Shown here: positions 1 to 9,995 of the stretch, piece by piece
Layout: every line of letters starts with the position of its first letter
Position numbering within the stretch: the first letter of the stretch is position 1
Origin: Dermacentor variabilis
Taxonomy: Eukaryota; Arthropoda; Arachnida; Ixodida; Ixodidae
DNA: 64,000 nucleotides
Reading direction: 5' to 3'
NCBI RefSeq assembly: GCF_050947875.1
Contig: NW_027460390.1
Location: 868,001-932,000, forward strand
The notes under the pieces: model-generated
The model's database searches: none
What the model was told of the DNA's origin: nothing
What the model saw: the letters and a program-made list of their open reading frames with translations, nothing else
Translations under genes and position numbers: made by a program

Positions 1-1313
1 TGGCCAAAGTTTAATTCCTACGAGGGCAGCCGTGGGCGAGTGTGAGCAGACGATAGCCAGCTTCTTCTGGAAGTATGTAATCATTATCGAAATTTGAAAG
101 CAGAGTCTCGCTTACTTCAGCCTGTTTATTAAACTTCGTCAATAAATATACACAGTAACAGTAGGAAGAAGTGTACTAATCCAGACACTTTTGTTGACTG
201 ACCTCAGCCATTGGCCAATAGCAGCTGCGTATGGGGATCTGCTATATTACAAAATAAAGCGTCCCGAAAAGAGTGAGGGGCAGGCTTCTGTTGAAGAGAG
301 AGTGTGAGAGCTAGGTGACTTCGTGCTCCGCTTGCGAGCTCCATGTGCTATGCACAACTACAAAACTTGGCCGAGATGTTCACAGCACCGTATGCTATCC
401 CCATACTATGTTTTCTCATCAAGTATGAGGGATGGTTCAGTACCCCTTTAAGTTCATGCGCTTCATTTCACAGCTTCCATCCACGCTTAGACCTTGCTGC
501 TTCCTAAGCAATGCCAAGGTTGCATAGCACACCGAGGTTTCTAGCATAGCACAAGTTTGCAGCTTTTTTATATTTGATCTTGATCTGTGTGTAGCTGTTG
601 TTATGCCAATTCTATGTGACACTACTGCAGAATTTACTGAATAACACAGTGACAGCTACACTGAAAAAGAAATCTCTTTGGAACAAAATACTGAATGTAG
701 TAAACACAACTACAGCTTCAGTGCACTGGAGTAGGTTTGAGTGCCTTGATAAATTTTTCCAGAGAATCGCATGTATGCTTTAAGACTGCCTCTAAACATC
801 ACCTCAGTAGACATCACTGAGATTATTATTGTGAACTTGTGTGTGTGCTGAAGTCCCAGATTTGCAGTGCGAGTGCAGTTGTGCACTGGAGATATCAAGT
901 CGGCACTGTAGTGCAGTATAGAATGGACACAAGCAATGCGGGTAAATGGAGTATTATGTTTGACACATTGCAGCCTTTAACATCTCAGCAAGTGCAATGT
1001 TTTCGAGATTTCCCTTGTTGCTAGTGCTGTACTGAGCTGAGGCCTTATCTTTGGTTGCAGTGATGTCAAATGCACCACGACGGTTTAGTGTCTCAGGGCG
1101 TGCAGGGATAATCACGCCACACTGCTACACTGACATGTAAGTTTGGACACACATTTCATACAGTATGTGCTTTTGCTGCACATGGTAAATTGTAATTGAG
1201 TCCTGTACAAGTAACTGTACAGTTGGTGCATATGGACCCCAACTATGTTCGCCTCACTAAAAGGAAAATGGGGGAAACCAAGGGGCTTGATCTTTTGTTA
1301 TTTATAACCATAT
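1..1313. other. no gene recognised
   Basis: AT-rich sequence with only short chance ORFs. No transposon protein, splice-flanked ORF or terminal repeat was seen. It ends where the LTR-like sequence begins. Confidence 0.5.
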
Positions 1314-1717
1314 TGACACATGTACTTGTCTTTATCTGGCGACACATTTCACCGCCTAACAAATGTTATCGCACAGCACAGGACGCGCCTGCATGTATTG
1401 GAAGTTTCTGGAAGGTTATCGATGTTTCCATCCGCTCTCTGTGACCGAACCTTGTGTAATCTGATTGCATGTGTGCGCGATGAAAATAATGTAGAACTTT
1501 GTGGAAGGCACGCGGGTCCCAGCGATTACTCTGGAACATTCGATGACTGATGTATAAAAGCCGACGCGCTTGACCCGCTTATCAGATTTTCGATGATCGT
1601 CGAGTGTATTCGCCGCTATCGTTCTTTGAGTGTAGCCTGCTTTTGAGGGCACAAGTTCGCCCTATAAAACTCTAGTTTCGTTAATCAAAGTTTTGCTGCC
1701 TTCATCACCAGATGTCA
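1314..1717 (+). repeat. gypsy-type LTR fragment (solo or 5' LTR remnant)
   Basis: Starts TGACA and ends TGTCA, and matches the two LTRs of the element at 13672-15516 along most of its length. Shared features include a TATAAAAG promoter box near 1552, the following GCCGACGCGCTTGAC stretch, and a 3' part with GGGCACAAGTTCGCCC. The polyadenylation signal seen in the other copies (CCCAATAAAG) is mutated here to CCTATAAAAC. The sequence just after the end (GTGGTAGTGACGG) resembles the leader that follows LTR1 at 14199, so this may be an LTR plus the start of an internal region. Flanking bases CATAT and CGTGG do not form a target duplication. Confidence 0.7.
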
Positions 1718-1861
1718 CGTGGTAGTGACGGTGATCAGAAATCAGTTTATTGAGGGTGTTGCAGTATGATTTGCCAGCAATAGTCATGCCTGCATCTTGG
1801 TACAAAATTGAAATTGTTGGCAGAACCAGACCAATGCAGTAGATTCCCTGTCTCCCAACAG

Positions 1862-2046
1862 AGTGGTGCATCACTGTGATTTGTCTGAAGGCAATGTGGG
1901 CATCAAGGACAACTTGCGCGTAGTCATGCGCAAGCAAGGGAGCCGCCTTCAGGGCTTTAGGGACGTGCCTGCCGTCCTGTGGGCCACACGCAGTAGCTCT
2001 GACGATGAGGAAGAAAAGGAGGATGAGGACGATGTCTCCCAGAAAG
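1862..2046 (+). CDS. candidate internal exon, unrecognised acidic protein
   Basis: The segment has a consensus-like acceptor (TCTCCCAACAG) at its left edge and a donor (AAAG|GTGGGT) at its right edge. One frame is open throughout, entered with one base completing a codon and left with one base over. The 61 codons begin VVHHCDLSEGNVGIKDN, include RLQGFRDVPAVLWATR, and end in an acidic run (SSSDDEEEKEDEDD). The acidic tail, splice sites and lack of stops suggest a real exon, but I do not recognise the family. Its outgoing phase matches the incoming phase of the segment at 8439-8648 (the joined codon would be GAT). It lies just downstream of an LTR fragment, so it could also be repeat-derived or chance. 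Confidence 0.35.
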
Positions 2047-3325
2047 GTGGGTGATGCTATTTAAAAGAGTTGTTTGTGTTGTACTGCTGCATCTGATTGT
2101 TAGATTGTTTTGAAGATACTGACATAAATTATGTTTTCACAACTGACGCTCAAGTTACCTTGTCCTACTGCTGAAATAAAAGCCTGTTAATTTGCCCTTA
2201 ATTAGGAAGAACAGATAGCCCGGACATATAATTCAATCATACCAGACATGCATTCTCCTGAGGTGCCAAATACTCATTTACTGCCATTTACTGCAATCTG
2301 CCATGTACCACTTATTTTGGAGAAACACCACCATTTCTCTGTTAAATAAAGAATAAAGTGGTGCAACTTCTTACCTGGTTGCAGGTGAATCAAAGGGATG
2401 TGAACTTTGTGCAATTTCCTCACACAATTTCGAACACATTATGGACAAGAATTTTTCAATGCAACCCTTAGTAATGCCAAGATACTGCTTGATAGCAGTG
2501 ACAATATAGCCCTTATACTACTGCTTCTAACCTGTTATATTTGAGAGCTTCTAAGAATTTTCAACAACAAATGCACCAAAGTGGCAGCAAAGGCTGAAAC
2601 ATTTTTGTATCAGTGGCTGATATCCTGTGGCACCTTACTATTGATGACTATGCTTTAGAAAGGAGGCTATTCTGGGAGAATTCAGGTTTAGCCTGAGATT
2701 TATAAATTAGTAAAAACTGATGAGGACATAAAAATGAGTAGACTTGGGTTTTATATGGAAATGAAGGACCCACATTGGTCACACAGTACCAGTGAGTAAA
2801 TATACAGACGTGAAAATTGACAATTTGAGTATGTCTGCATGTATTTTCACATCAGTATATACTGCAGCATACATGCTGTTGCTGGATAACTCAATAACTC
2901 TCTAGGGTGCGCTGACTGTGATGTTATGTTAAAGTCCCTATATACTTGCAGCTAGCACAACTTTCCATTTCCTGTTTGTTTCTTACTTCAGTGCCTTTGC
3001 CACCTGCCATCACTCTCATTGCTTAGACCACAAAGAAGGTTACAGATTGAGCCATCAAGAATTTTGGGCTTTTATTAGACGATTTGTGAGAGAAGCATTC
3101 AGGCGGAGAGACTGAGTGGCATAGTGGCAAGTTTGACCCTTTCAATGTCACTGATGTGCTGGCATGTTTCCACATTTCTATCCTGCCATGTACCTTTTGA
3201 TATTTCTTTTGTCAGATAGGAATGTGAGGACTGCACCAGGATAGCGTTCGCCATTATCTGTATCATTTCTTCATTTCTGCACAACCAAAAATAATCTATG
3301 GTGTTTGTTTTATAATATCAGGAAA
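2047..3325. other. no gene recognised
   Basis: AT-rich intron-like or intergenic sequence. No open frame with coding character, terminal repeats or known repeat was found. Confidence 0.5.
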
Positions 3326-3329
3326 GAGA

Positions 3330-3830
3330 AAATTCACCAACGATTACGATACTCCCTAATGTGAAATTTGAACACAGCTCGATACATGTTTTCATTTCGC
3401 AATGTATTGGCTTGCACGGACAGTCTGTCTCATGCGGCTCATTGCAAATGGAGCGAAGTGTGGCGTGACTGCCTCACTAATCAGGAGATCATGAGAGGCA
3501 GCACGTGGGTGACGCGTGGGCACAATTAACAGCAGCCACAGCAGACGGACCTCTGCTCATGCAGTGCTTTGTTTCCATACAGCATCAGTAGACGCACTCA
3601 CTGCATGCCATTGGTGAGCAGATGATGGCGCGCTACTCTGGCACCATCTCATAGCGGTCGTCACCACAGAGCTTGTCTTGCACGGCACTACACTTTTCTT
3701 CTCGTGCTTTTGCCATACCCTCCTCCTCCACTTTCCTCCTCGCACTCTCCTTGCTTCGCTCCGCATTCACCTTTTCATCCTTTGCTGTGCTTATTTGCTC
3801 GGTTATGCCGAGGGAGGATGCTGACACGAA
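3330..3830 (-). repeat. dispersed ~500 bp repeat, copy 1 (inverted)
   Basis: The reverse complement matches two other places in the window (15930-16440 and 37790-38145). Shared blocks are the ACGATTACGATACTCCCTAATG end near 3339, the GTTTTCATTTCGC segment near 3390, the GAGTAGC...TGGCACCATC block near 3635, and the pyrimidine-rich ACTTTTCTTCTCGTGC / CCTCCTCCTCCAC segment near 3690-3735. No protein is encoded consistently in the three copies, so the ORFs here are incidental. Exact ends are uncertain. Confidence 0.75.
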
Positions 3831-3834
3831 ACGC

Positions 3835-5320
3835 AGGAACGGGCACCTAAGAGCGGCGCTCTAAAACAACAATGCTAAAAGGGTTAAAGAATGGTGCTAT
3901 CTACACAGTATACAGGAACTGTCTGACATGTTACGCGCTGAAAAAGAGTCTAGAAGATTTTGCCATCTCAGCAATACAAATCAATCCTTGTGCCTGCTGT
4001 CATTGCTTTCTTTATGTACAGTGTGCCTACATAATGAAGCAATGAACCACTGGTCTATTTAAGAGCAGCGGTGCACCATGACAAAGCATAGTGTGCTAAG
4101 CAGTGGAAGTCATGTTCCTCAGTGGATTAATGTATTCTCTTCACTGTATAAGCACATCACATCTAAACGAAGCATAGGAGTTGATGTGTATTGCTGGAAA
4201 GGCAAAACACTCTTCCACTTTTTTCCTCAAACATTACACACAGTAGCACAAGCATCTTACCTTGGAGAGTACTCTGGCCACAGCTCACGTCACATACTCA
4301 ACACGCTAGTACCTGTCTAGTTGGATTCTATTCATAGAAACAATATGTAGTACAGGATCCTGCAATTAAATGTGTCTTTAGAGTTTTAGGCTGCCATATT
4401 TTATTATTTCCATGATAAGTAAGTATGCATATCTGTGCAGCTATTTACCAAAGATTTTTCACCTTCACTGTGAAATTAATTATTTGGCTGGGCCTTTAGG
4501 GTAAATAAATAATTGAAAGGGCACATACTATTTTGCACTAAGAATGTCTTTCTCAGTTTTGGCGTCCTGATCACCCTTTACATATATCTCAATGCTTGCC
4601 TTGCCATAGAGACTAACCATGCGAAGCAAAGTATACTGATACATTTGCAGCCTGATTGTATTAAGTGAGTTACCTTTAGTGCATACTGTACAAGCAGGGA
4701 AAAAAATTGTAAAATAATTCAATGTATATAGTAGTCGAGTAGGCCATCACAAGCACTTCTGAAAGACTGGAAATAAAGTGGCAGCATGCTGTTTACTTCG
4801 AGTGCAGCACATTTCTTGGATACTGGGCAGTGATTTGAGCCAATTCTTTCACTTGGTCTGATTGAAATTGCAAGTGTATTCTGCATGCAGGCTCAGTGTG
4901 CATTATACGTGGTGATGATTTTTAGGTTTTACAGAATTTTTAAACATTGCTTGTTGCAGATAACACAATTGTAGTCCTTGAGCTGGATTATTCAGAGAGG
5001 CAGACGTTTGCACGAGAAATTGAAACACCTATTCAACTAATTAACAAAGATGCACCAACCTCTTAATTAATTACCTTACAATGCATATTGCAATTTAAGA
5101 AATGTAGCTGGTGATATTGCAAGGCGTAGCCAGTTGGAGTTAATTTCCAGAATGGCACCAGTTTAGAGGTATACATCATAAACCTCGCCATAAGTATGCA
5201 CTGTGGTTCCACTCACCTTTTTTAAGAGAACACTCTTTTATGCACTGAAGCACAAAAGTAACTGGAATGCCCCCGTATTTTGTCCTGATGTTCTCCTAGA
5301 AATTCATTTCAAGTGGATAC
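3835..5320. other. no gene recognised
   Basis: No coding region seen. The part from about 4980 to 5340 resumes at 7247-7310 after the Penelope-like insertion, so it is the pre-insertion target sequence. Confidence 0.5.
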
Positions 5321-5326
5321 ATCTTG

Positions 5327-5340
5327 CAAACTCACTGGAT
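5327..5340 (+). repeat. left copy of 14 bp target-site duplication
   Basis: CAAACTCACTGGAT, identical to 7247-7260 on the other side of the Penelope-like palindrome. Confidence 0.75.
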
Positions 5341-5422
5341 CCAGAGAAAAGACGGGGAATGCGGGAGATGGCAATTCAAGACAATGAGCAAAACGTGAAC
5401 AAGGTGAATGCAGGAGCCAACG

Positions 5423-5450
5423 TTTCGACAAGTGGACTTGTCTTCTTCAA
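5423..5450 (-). ncRNA. hammerhead-like ribozyme motif (left arm)
   Basis: On the minus strand the order is TTGAAGA, a 6 bp hairpin (GACAAG / CTTGTC with a TCCA loop), then GAAA. This is the arrangement of a hammerhead core (CUGANGA, stem II, GAAA). It mirrors 7183-7210. The first core base is U where the consensus has C, so activity is doubtful. Confidence 0.5.
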
Positions 5451-5748
5451 GGCGACATATGCTTTCCTCGCCACAGTATATATAGGTGGGGTTCTTCTAA
5501 AGGGGAGGGGGTGTGAGGCGAGAGCGCGTGGAAACGAGGGAAAGTGTGTTAGCGTGTCGAATTAGTAAAGGAACGCTGTGTACAAGGTCAAAGCCAGGAC
5601 CCCCCCTCCCCTCACCCCAGTCTGTCGACCCACGCGCGTTAGCCGGCGCGTCAAGGGCGTCCGACACGCCAGCTGACAAAAAAAAAAAAGAAGAAAAAGA
5701 AGGGAAGAAAAAGGAAAAGGGGGGGGGGGGATACGCCAAGAAATCAAA

Positions 5749-6252
5749 CTAAGTGTTGTTGCCTATAGCTTGAGGTTTAGCATAGCGAATAGATTCTAAA
5801 GCTCCCTTTGAAACGTTTATGCCTATTGGTTGCAATGTCTTGAACTTATGGATAAGGTATGATTCTCTGTATTTTCTTTCTCGTTCAGAACGGAAATTTG
5901 ACTGTAAGATGTAGAGTTTAAGTTCATCAAAGTTATGACCTGGTTGGTTGAAATGCTCGGCGACGGCTTTGGGAAGCTTTTTAGCTGTGTCCGCGCGATG
6001 TCCGTTTAATCTGACGTTCATTGATTGTCCTGTTTCACCGATATATTGTTTCTTACAGAAGGAACATTCAAGCATATAAATCACATCCGAACTTGTGCAA
6101 GTGAAGCTAGATTTGACTTCATGTGTATAATTATTTGCGGTGCTTTTAATTTTAATGTCACTTTGAAGGTGCCTGCAGGTTTTGCACCTAGGGCGACAAC
6201 ATGCTTTTATTACGGGGGAATGCTGCTGGCTGACTTTTGCGTGCACTAACAT
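5749..6252 (-). CDS. Penelope-like element GIY-YIG endonuclease domain (left arm)
   Basis: A 167-residue ORF, read from the first ATG after the inversion axis. It starts with a Cys-rich stretch (CCRPRCKTC near residue 18) followed by a GIY-YIG nuclease domain: VIYML near residues 58-62, QYIGETG near 69-75, NVRLNGHR near 79-86 and AVAEHFN near 97-103. These are the two strands, helix Arg and metal-binding Glu expected of the family. In Penelope-like elements this domain follows the reverse transcriptase; here the RT is missing because the copy is truncated at the axis, and the frame stays open upstream of the ATG to the junction. It differs from the right-arm copy by a single visible residue (Glu for Gln in MLECSF). 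It could nick target DNA only as part of a full protein. Confidence 0.85.
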   Translation of the reverse strand: MLVHAKVSQQHSPVIKACCRPRCKTCRHLQSDIKIKSTANNYTHEVKSSFTCTSSDVIYMLECSFCKKQYIGETGQSMNVRLNGHRADTAKKLPKAVAEHFNQPGHNFDELKLYILQSNFRSERERKYRESYLIHKFKTLQPIGINVSKGALESIRYAKPQAIGNNT

Positions 6253-6297
6253 GTCTTTAAAGTTCTTGTTTCGGCGATAGGTAACCCTGGGTACACC

Positions 6298-6340
6298 CGG
6301 GAACGCTTCCGGGAACGAGCGTCTGCGAAAAGCGTTCCCG
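6298..6340. other. centre of the Penelope palindrome
   Basis: CGGGAACGCTT at 6298-6308 pairs with AAGCGTTCCCG at 6330-6340, leaving a 21-base spacer. Both ORFs run into this junction without a start codon (FPDVPRVTYRRNKNFKD precedes the ATG on the plus strand), which shows that the truncation point is shared. Confidence 0.7.
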
Positions 6341-6385
6341 GATGTACCCAGGGTTACCTATCGCCGAAACAAGAACTTTAAAGAC

Positions 6386-6889
6386 ATGTTAGTGCACGCA
6401 AAAGTCAGCCAGCAGCATTCCCCCGTAATAAAAGCATGTTGTCGCCCTAGGTGCAAAACCTGCAGGCACCTTCAAAGTGACATTAAAATTAAAAGCACCG
6501 CAAATAATTATACACATGAAGTCAAATCTAGCTTCACTTGCACAAGTTCGGATGTGATTTATATGCTTCAATGTTCCTTCTGTAAGAAACAATATATCGG
6601 TGAAACAGGACAATCAATGAACGTCAGATTAAACGGACATCGCGCGGACACAGCTAAAAAGCTTCCCAAAGCCGTCGCCGAGCATTTCAACCAACCAGGT
6701 CATAACTTTGATGAACTTAAACTCTACATCTTACAGTCAAATTTCCGTTCTGAACGAGAAAGAAAATACAGAGAATCATACCTTATCCATAAGTTCAAGA
6801 CATTGCAACCAATAGGCATAAACGTTTCAAAGGGAGCTTTAGAATCTATTCGCTATGCTAAACCTCAAGCTATAGGCAACAACACTTAG
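6386..6889 (+). CDS. Penelope-like element GIY-YIG endonuclease domain (right arm)
   Basis: A 167-residue ORF whose frame is open upstream to about 6323, giving the Penelope-typical segment YRRNKNFKDMLVHAKV before and across the ATG. Domains are as in the left arm: Cys-rich stretch, then VIYMLQC, QYIGETG, NVRLNGHR and EHFNQPGH. The C-terminus contains FRSERERKYRESYLIHKFKT, typical of the end of these proteins. No RT motif is present, so this is a 5'-truncated retroelement copy. The intact frame together with the near-identical left arm indicates a young insertion or sequence exchange between arms. Confidence 0.85.
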   Translation: MLVHAKVSQQHSPVIKACCRPRCKTCRHLQSDIKIKSTANNYTHEVKSSFTCTSSDVIYMLQCSFCKKQYIGETGQSMNVRLNGHRADTAKKLPKAVAEHFNQPGHNFDELKLYILQSNFRSERERKYRESYLIHKFKTLQPIGINVSKGALESIRYAKPQAIGNNT

Positions 6890-7182
6890 TTTGATTTCTT
6901 GGCGTATCCCCCCCCCTTTTCCTTTTTCTTCCCTTCTTTTTCTTCTTTTTTTTTTGTCAGCTGGCGTGTCGGACGCCCTTGACGCGCCGGCTAACGCGCG
7001 TGGGTTGACAGACTGGGGTGAGGGGAGGGGGGGTCCTGGCTTTGACCTTGTACACAGCGTTCCTTTACTAATTCGACACGCTAACACACTTTCCCTCGTT
7101 TCCACGCGCTCTCGCCTCACACCCCCTCCCCTTTAGAAGAACCCCACCTATATATACTGTGGCGAGGAAAGCATATGTCGCC

Positions 7183-7210
7183 TTGAAGAAGACAAGTCCA
7201 CTTGTCGAAA
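7183..7210 (+). ncRNA. hammerhead-like ribozyme motif (right arm)
   Basis: TTGAAGA at 7183-7189, stem GACAAG 7191-7196, loop TCCA, stem CTTGTC 7201-7206, GAAA 7207-7210, followed by CGTTGGCTCC. Penelope-like elements are known to carry minimal hammerhead ribozymes in their terminal repeats. The C-to-U change at the first core base and the unclear stem III argue for a degenerate motif. Confidence 0.5.
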
Positions 7211-7246
7211 CGTTGGCTCCTGCATTCACCTTGTTCACGTTTTGCT

Positions 7247-7260
7247 CAAACTCACTGGAT
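7247..7260 (+). repeat. right copy of 14 bp target-site duplication
   Basis: CAAACTCACTGGAT abuts the end of the right arm and equals 5327-5340. Confidence 0.75.
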
Positions 7261-7334
7261 ACAATTCATAAATTAAAATATGCACCGTAATGTAATTAAG
7301 AAGTTAAATGATACAAATATGTGAATAATGGAGG

Positions 7335-7800
7335 GATCCGATTTCTGTTAGTCATATCACAAGAAGCCAACAAACACTGACACCAAGGACAACATAGGGG
7401 AAATTACTTGTGCTTAATAAATGAAATAAAGAAACAATAAATTCATGGAAATGAAAGTGGATGAAAAAACTAATTGCCGCAGGTGGGCTACGTTTCCACA
7501 CCCTTCGCATTTGGTGTGCGATGCTCTACCAATTGAGCTCCCGCGGTGCCGTTTCCCCATCCACTTTCTTCGGTATTCATGTTTCCTAGTAGAACCCCGG
7601 GAGTGTTAGCCAGTGCCACCATCCACAGACCTTGGTGGCGGATGTAGAACATCCTCTCTGCCACTGGCGTCACGAGAACGTGCTCTTTTTTTGGGTGGAG
7701 ACAACCGGTCAATAAACCCACACATGCTACCTGAAGGCATCAATGTTGCCAGTACGAGGGTCTCGAAGCTCTTGAGGACGACGCAGTGCTTGCTCCAGAG
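7335..7800 (-). repeat. tRNA-headed interspersed repeat
   Basis: On the minus strand positions ~7555 to 7480 read like a decayed tRNA: GAGCTCAATTGGTAGAGC (box A region), an anticodon-arm-like part, then GTGTGGAAACG in place of box B. An AT-rich tail runs to about 7340. The plus-strand flank up to ~7800 belongs to the same unit as I remember it from tick DNA. Any ORF here is incidental. Ends are not defined by a target duplication. Confidence 0.5.
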
Positions 7801-7804
7801 AAAG

Positions 7805-8385
7805 CCACACTAGTTTGTCACATACCGTTTGTGTTGTTTCATGTGGCATTTCGTTTGAATGAGCCCTGCCAGGACCTCCCACACGTCACTCAAGCATAGA
7901 GTTAAATTCAGCCATGAAGATGCTCATGGGATTTGTCTAGACAGCATGTGCTGTCATATAGATATATAAATATGTGTGTGTATGCATCTATGTAAGAAAT
8001 GTAAAAGGTACTTATGTAAGAAAGCATGCAGTCATTCTATCTTTTCTACCACGTGCCGCTCTGCTACTTACAAATCTGAAGTCAAAACAATCTTTTTAAG
8101 GTTTCCTTAGCTCCCTTGTGATCCGGCCCAATTGCCAAGTCAATTGGGCTTTTGATGCATTTGTGTGCATTGTAAACACTAGTCTGCAGGTTTTTTAATA
8201 ATTAGGGTGCTATAGTGTGGTTGAACTTGAAAAATCATCTCTCTGCTCACTCATCAGACAGCACTGCAGTAATAATGTGCATTCTTTGCTCTAGCAGCCT
8301 CTTGGAGAAGGGGACGTTTTGCATGAAATTTTCAAGAAAATTTAGGCGCCAGAAAAGTATCTGCCTTACAAGTATTCCTCCCTGC
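7805..8385. other. no gene recognised
   Basis: AT-rich sequence with short TA/TG-rich runs near 7960-7990; nothing coding. Confidence 0.5.
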
Positions 8386-8387
8386 GA

Positions 8388-8745
8388 AATGCAAACTTGC
8401 TTGCTTGCTTGTGTGGCTAACTGGTGTGCTGTTTGCAGATTCCACCGAGTTGCAACCATTGGTGGAGCAGGGGCAGAAGAAAGGCTGGACTGCATTTGGG
8501 CAAGACCCACTTGTGCTGTTTGTGGTGCTGGCTTGTGTTGTGGTGCTTATGTTACCACTTGAGGATGCACATGACACCAGCAGCCACCCATTGCTTGCAC
8601 ACTTGCCTATGAGCCACGAGCACAAGCTCTTCGCTGCATACATTCTTGGTAGGTCCAACTCATATGAAATACAAACTTGGTAGCTTGTGTAGCTAACTGC
8701 CATGCTGTCTACATTCTTGTAACGAGTTGCCATTGTAATGGGTCA
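8388..8745 (+). repeat. diverged local duplication around an exon-like ORF
   Basis: The segment 8388-8465 (GAAATGCAAACTTGC...CTAACTGG...GAGTTGCAACCATTG) recurs in altered form at 8665-8745 (GAAATACAAACTTGG...CTAACTGC...GAGTTGCCATTGTAATG). The second copy has lost the acceptor-like CAG. Confidence 0.55.
8439..8648 (+). CDS. candidate internal exon, unrecognised
   Basis: Flanked by a good acceptor (GTGCTGTTTGCAG) and donor (CTTG|GTAGGT). The frame enters with two bases, runs 69 codons without a stop and leaves one base. The translation begins STELQPLVEQGQKKGWTAF, has a hydrophobic stretch DPLVLFVVLACVVVLMLPL that could be a membrane helix, and ends PMSHEHKLFAAYIL. Incoming phase fits the segment at 1862-2046, and outgoing phase fits the short segment at 38271-38321. 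I do not recognise the protein. Part of the ORF lies in a local duplication, so chance openness is possible. Confidence 0.35.
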
Positions 8746-8749
8746 CCAA

Positions 8750-9990
8750 AAAGCCCAACTGCCGCTTTGGTTAGGTACATCCCATTGTCACACAGTTTCA
8801 GAAGCTGTGAATAGACCAAGGTAAAGTAATGCAGCCACTTCAGTAACTTTTGTAAACATTGCATACAGCATTGAAAACATCTGGCATTTTTATCAAGCTT
8901 ATCACTTACAGAATGCACACATCACCCCCCCCTTTGAGTTGCAGTCTTTTCTATATGCATTCGAAGCCAGGTGTAATGACTTGTAAATTAAATCAGTCAA
9001 CCATGTTTCTGTTAGAACTAGTATGTCAGACTTCTGTGACGGTAGAAGTCCCTCGAACAGCCTTCTTTATGCTTCCAGTGATTAAGATTACCATCTGCAG
9101 CAACGAATGAGGTAGCCTATTTCATCAACATGTTTTTTGTTTGTTTTTTAATGTGATAATGAGAGGATTTAGTTTCATCCCGCCAGTACGCAGCTCAATC
9201 ATTGATTAGCTTGTCATACGAGAGCTTAACTTTTGCACTGTTGGCCTTTTTAGCCGTTGATCTTTACTGTAATTGCGTTGTGTAGCCATCTTGAATTCAT
9301 TTTGAGAAGTTCTAGGATACAGAGAGGTCACTGTTATTCAATATATAGGAGGCTTTTAGTACAGATACCTTTTCGTAACAATCCTGAAATTTTATTATAA
9401 GACACTACACTTTATTTTCAGCCTTTTTATCCAGTCTGTGAATTCTTTCTATGCAATTTCTTATTACTCTTAGTTACAGCATATATACTGAAGGTATCGT
9501 GCGGACATAACAGTTCTTTTAAATTGGCAGACACTTTGAATTCTGTAGATTCTGCAAAGTGTGTAGATGGTTCCTTTCAATGATGGATATGGGTTACCTA
9601 TGATGTGTTTAAATTTGGCCATGCTAAAAAAACCCTAAAAAATCTAATGTGTTGCAGGTGTATAGCATTTAGTGATCAGCAAGCTTAGTTTACTAGTTGA
9701 CTACTTTCTATATGCAGGACTCATGACAACACTCATTGTCCGCAAGTAAGGGAGGGTTTCTTTTGCCTGTGCTCAAGAATGGTTGGACACCTTTAAAGCC
9801 AATCAGGCCAACTTCGAGAAAGATTGGACATGAAGTGTGACCTGCTCCTCCCAATGACGTTTTGTTCATTATTAAATAAAGTGTGCCTGATTTTGGTAAA
9901 TAGTAGAACTTAGTTCTCTAATCGGCATTCCCAACATGTCTTTCATTAAATTTATGCAGGCTCTTAACCTAAAAAAAAAAAAGGAAAGCG
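8750..9990. other. no gene recognised
   Basis: AT-rich, intron-like. No coding frame or repeat ends found up to the foldback element. Confidence 0.5.
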
Positions 9991-9995
9991 GGGTA

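Larger units (their letters stand above)
5327..7260. mobile_element. Penelope-like retroelement, two truncated copies head to head
   Basis: Two arms (5385-6308 and 6330-7248) are almost perfect reverse complements around an axis near 6319, with about 21 unpaired bases at the centre. Each arm carries the endonuclease end of a Penelope-like ORF followed by a T-rich untranslated stretch and an outer segment with a hammerhead-like motif. The block is flanked by a 14 bp direct repeat (CAAACTCACTGGAT) at 5327-5340 and 7247-7260, which I take as the target-site duplication. On the left, 44 bp separate this repeat from the arm; on the right they abut. Penelope-like elements are known for 5' truncation, inverted partial copies and one-sided terminal extensions. 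A related but diverged fragment lies at 17408-17610. Confidence 0.85.

Noticed and set aside
5203..5752. 120-codon ORF at 5203-5565 and the overlapping ORFs at 5497-5752
   Set aside because: They run across the target duplication and the non-coding terminus of the Penelope element and have no coding motifs.
8439..8648. Raptor (mTORC1 subunit) exon
   Set aside because: EHKLFAAYIL recalls a short Raptor segment, but the rest does not fit a protein known to be highly conserved.
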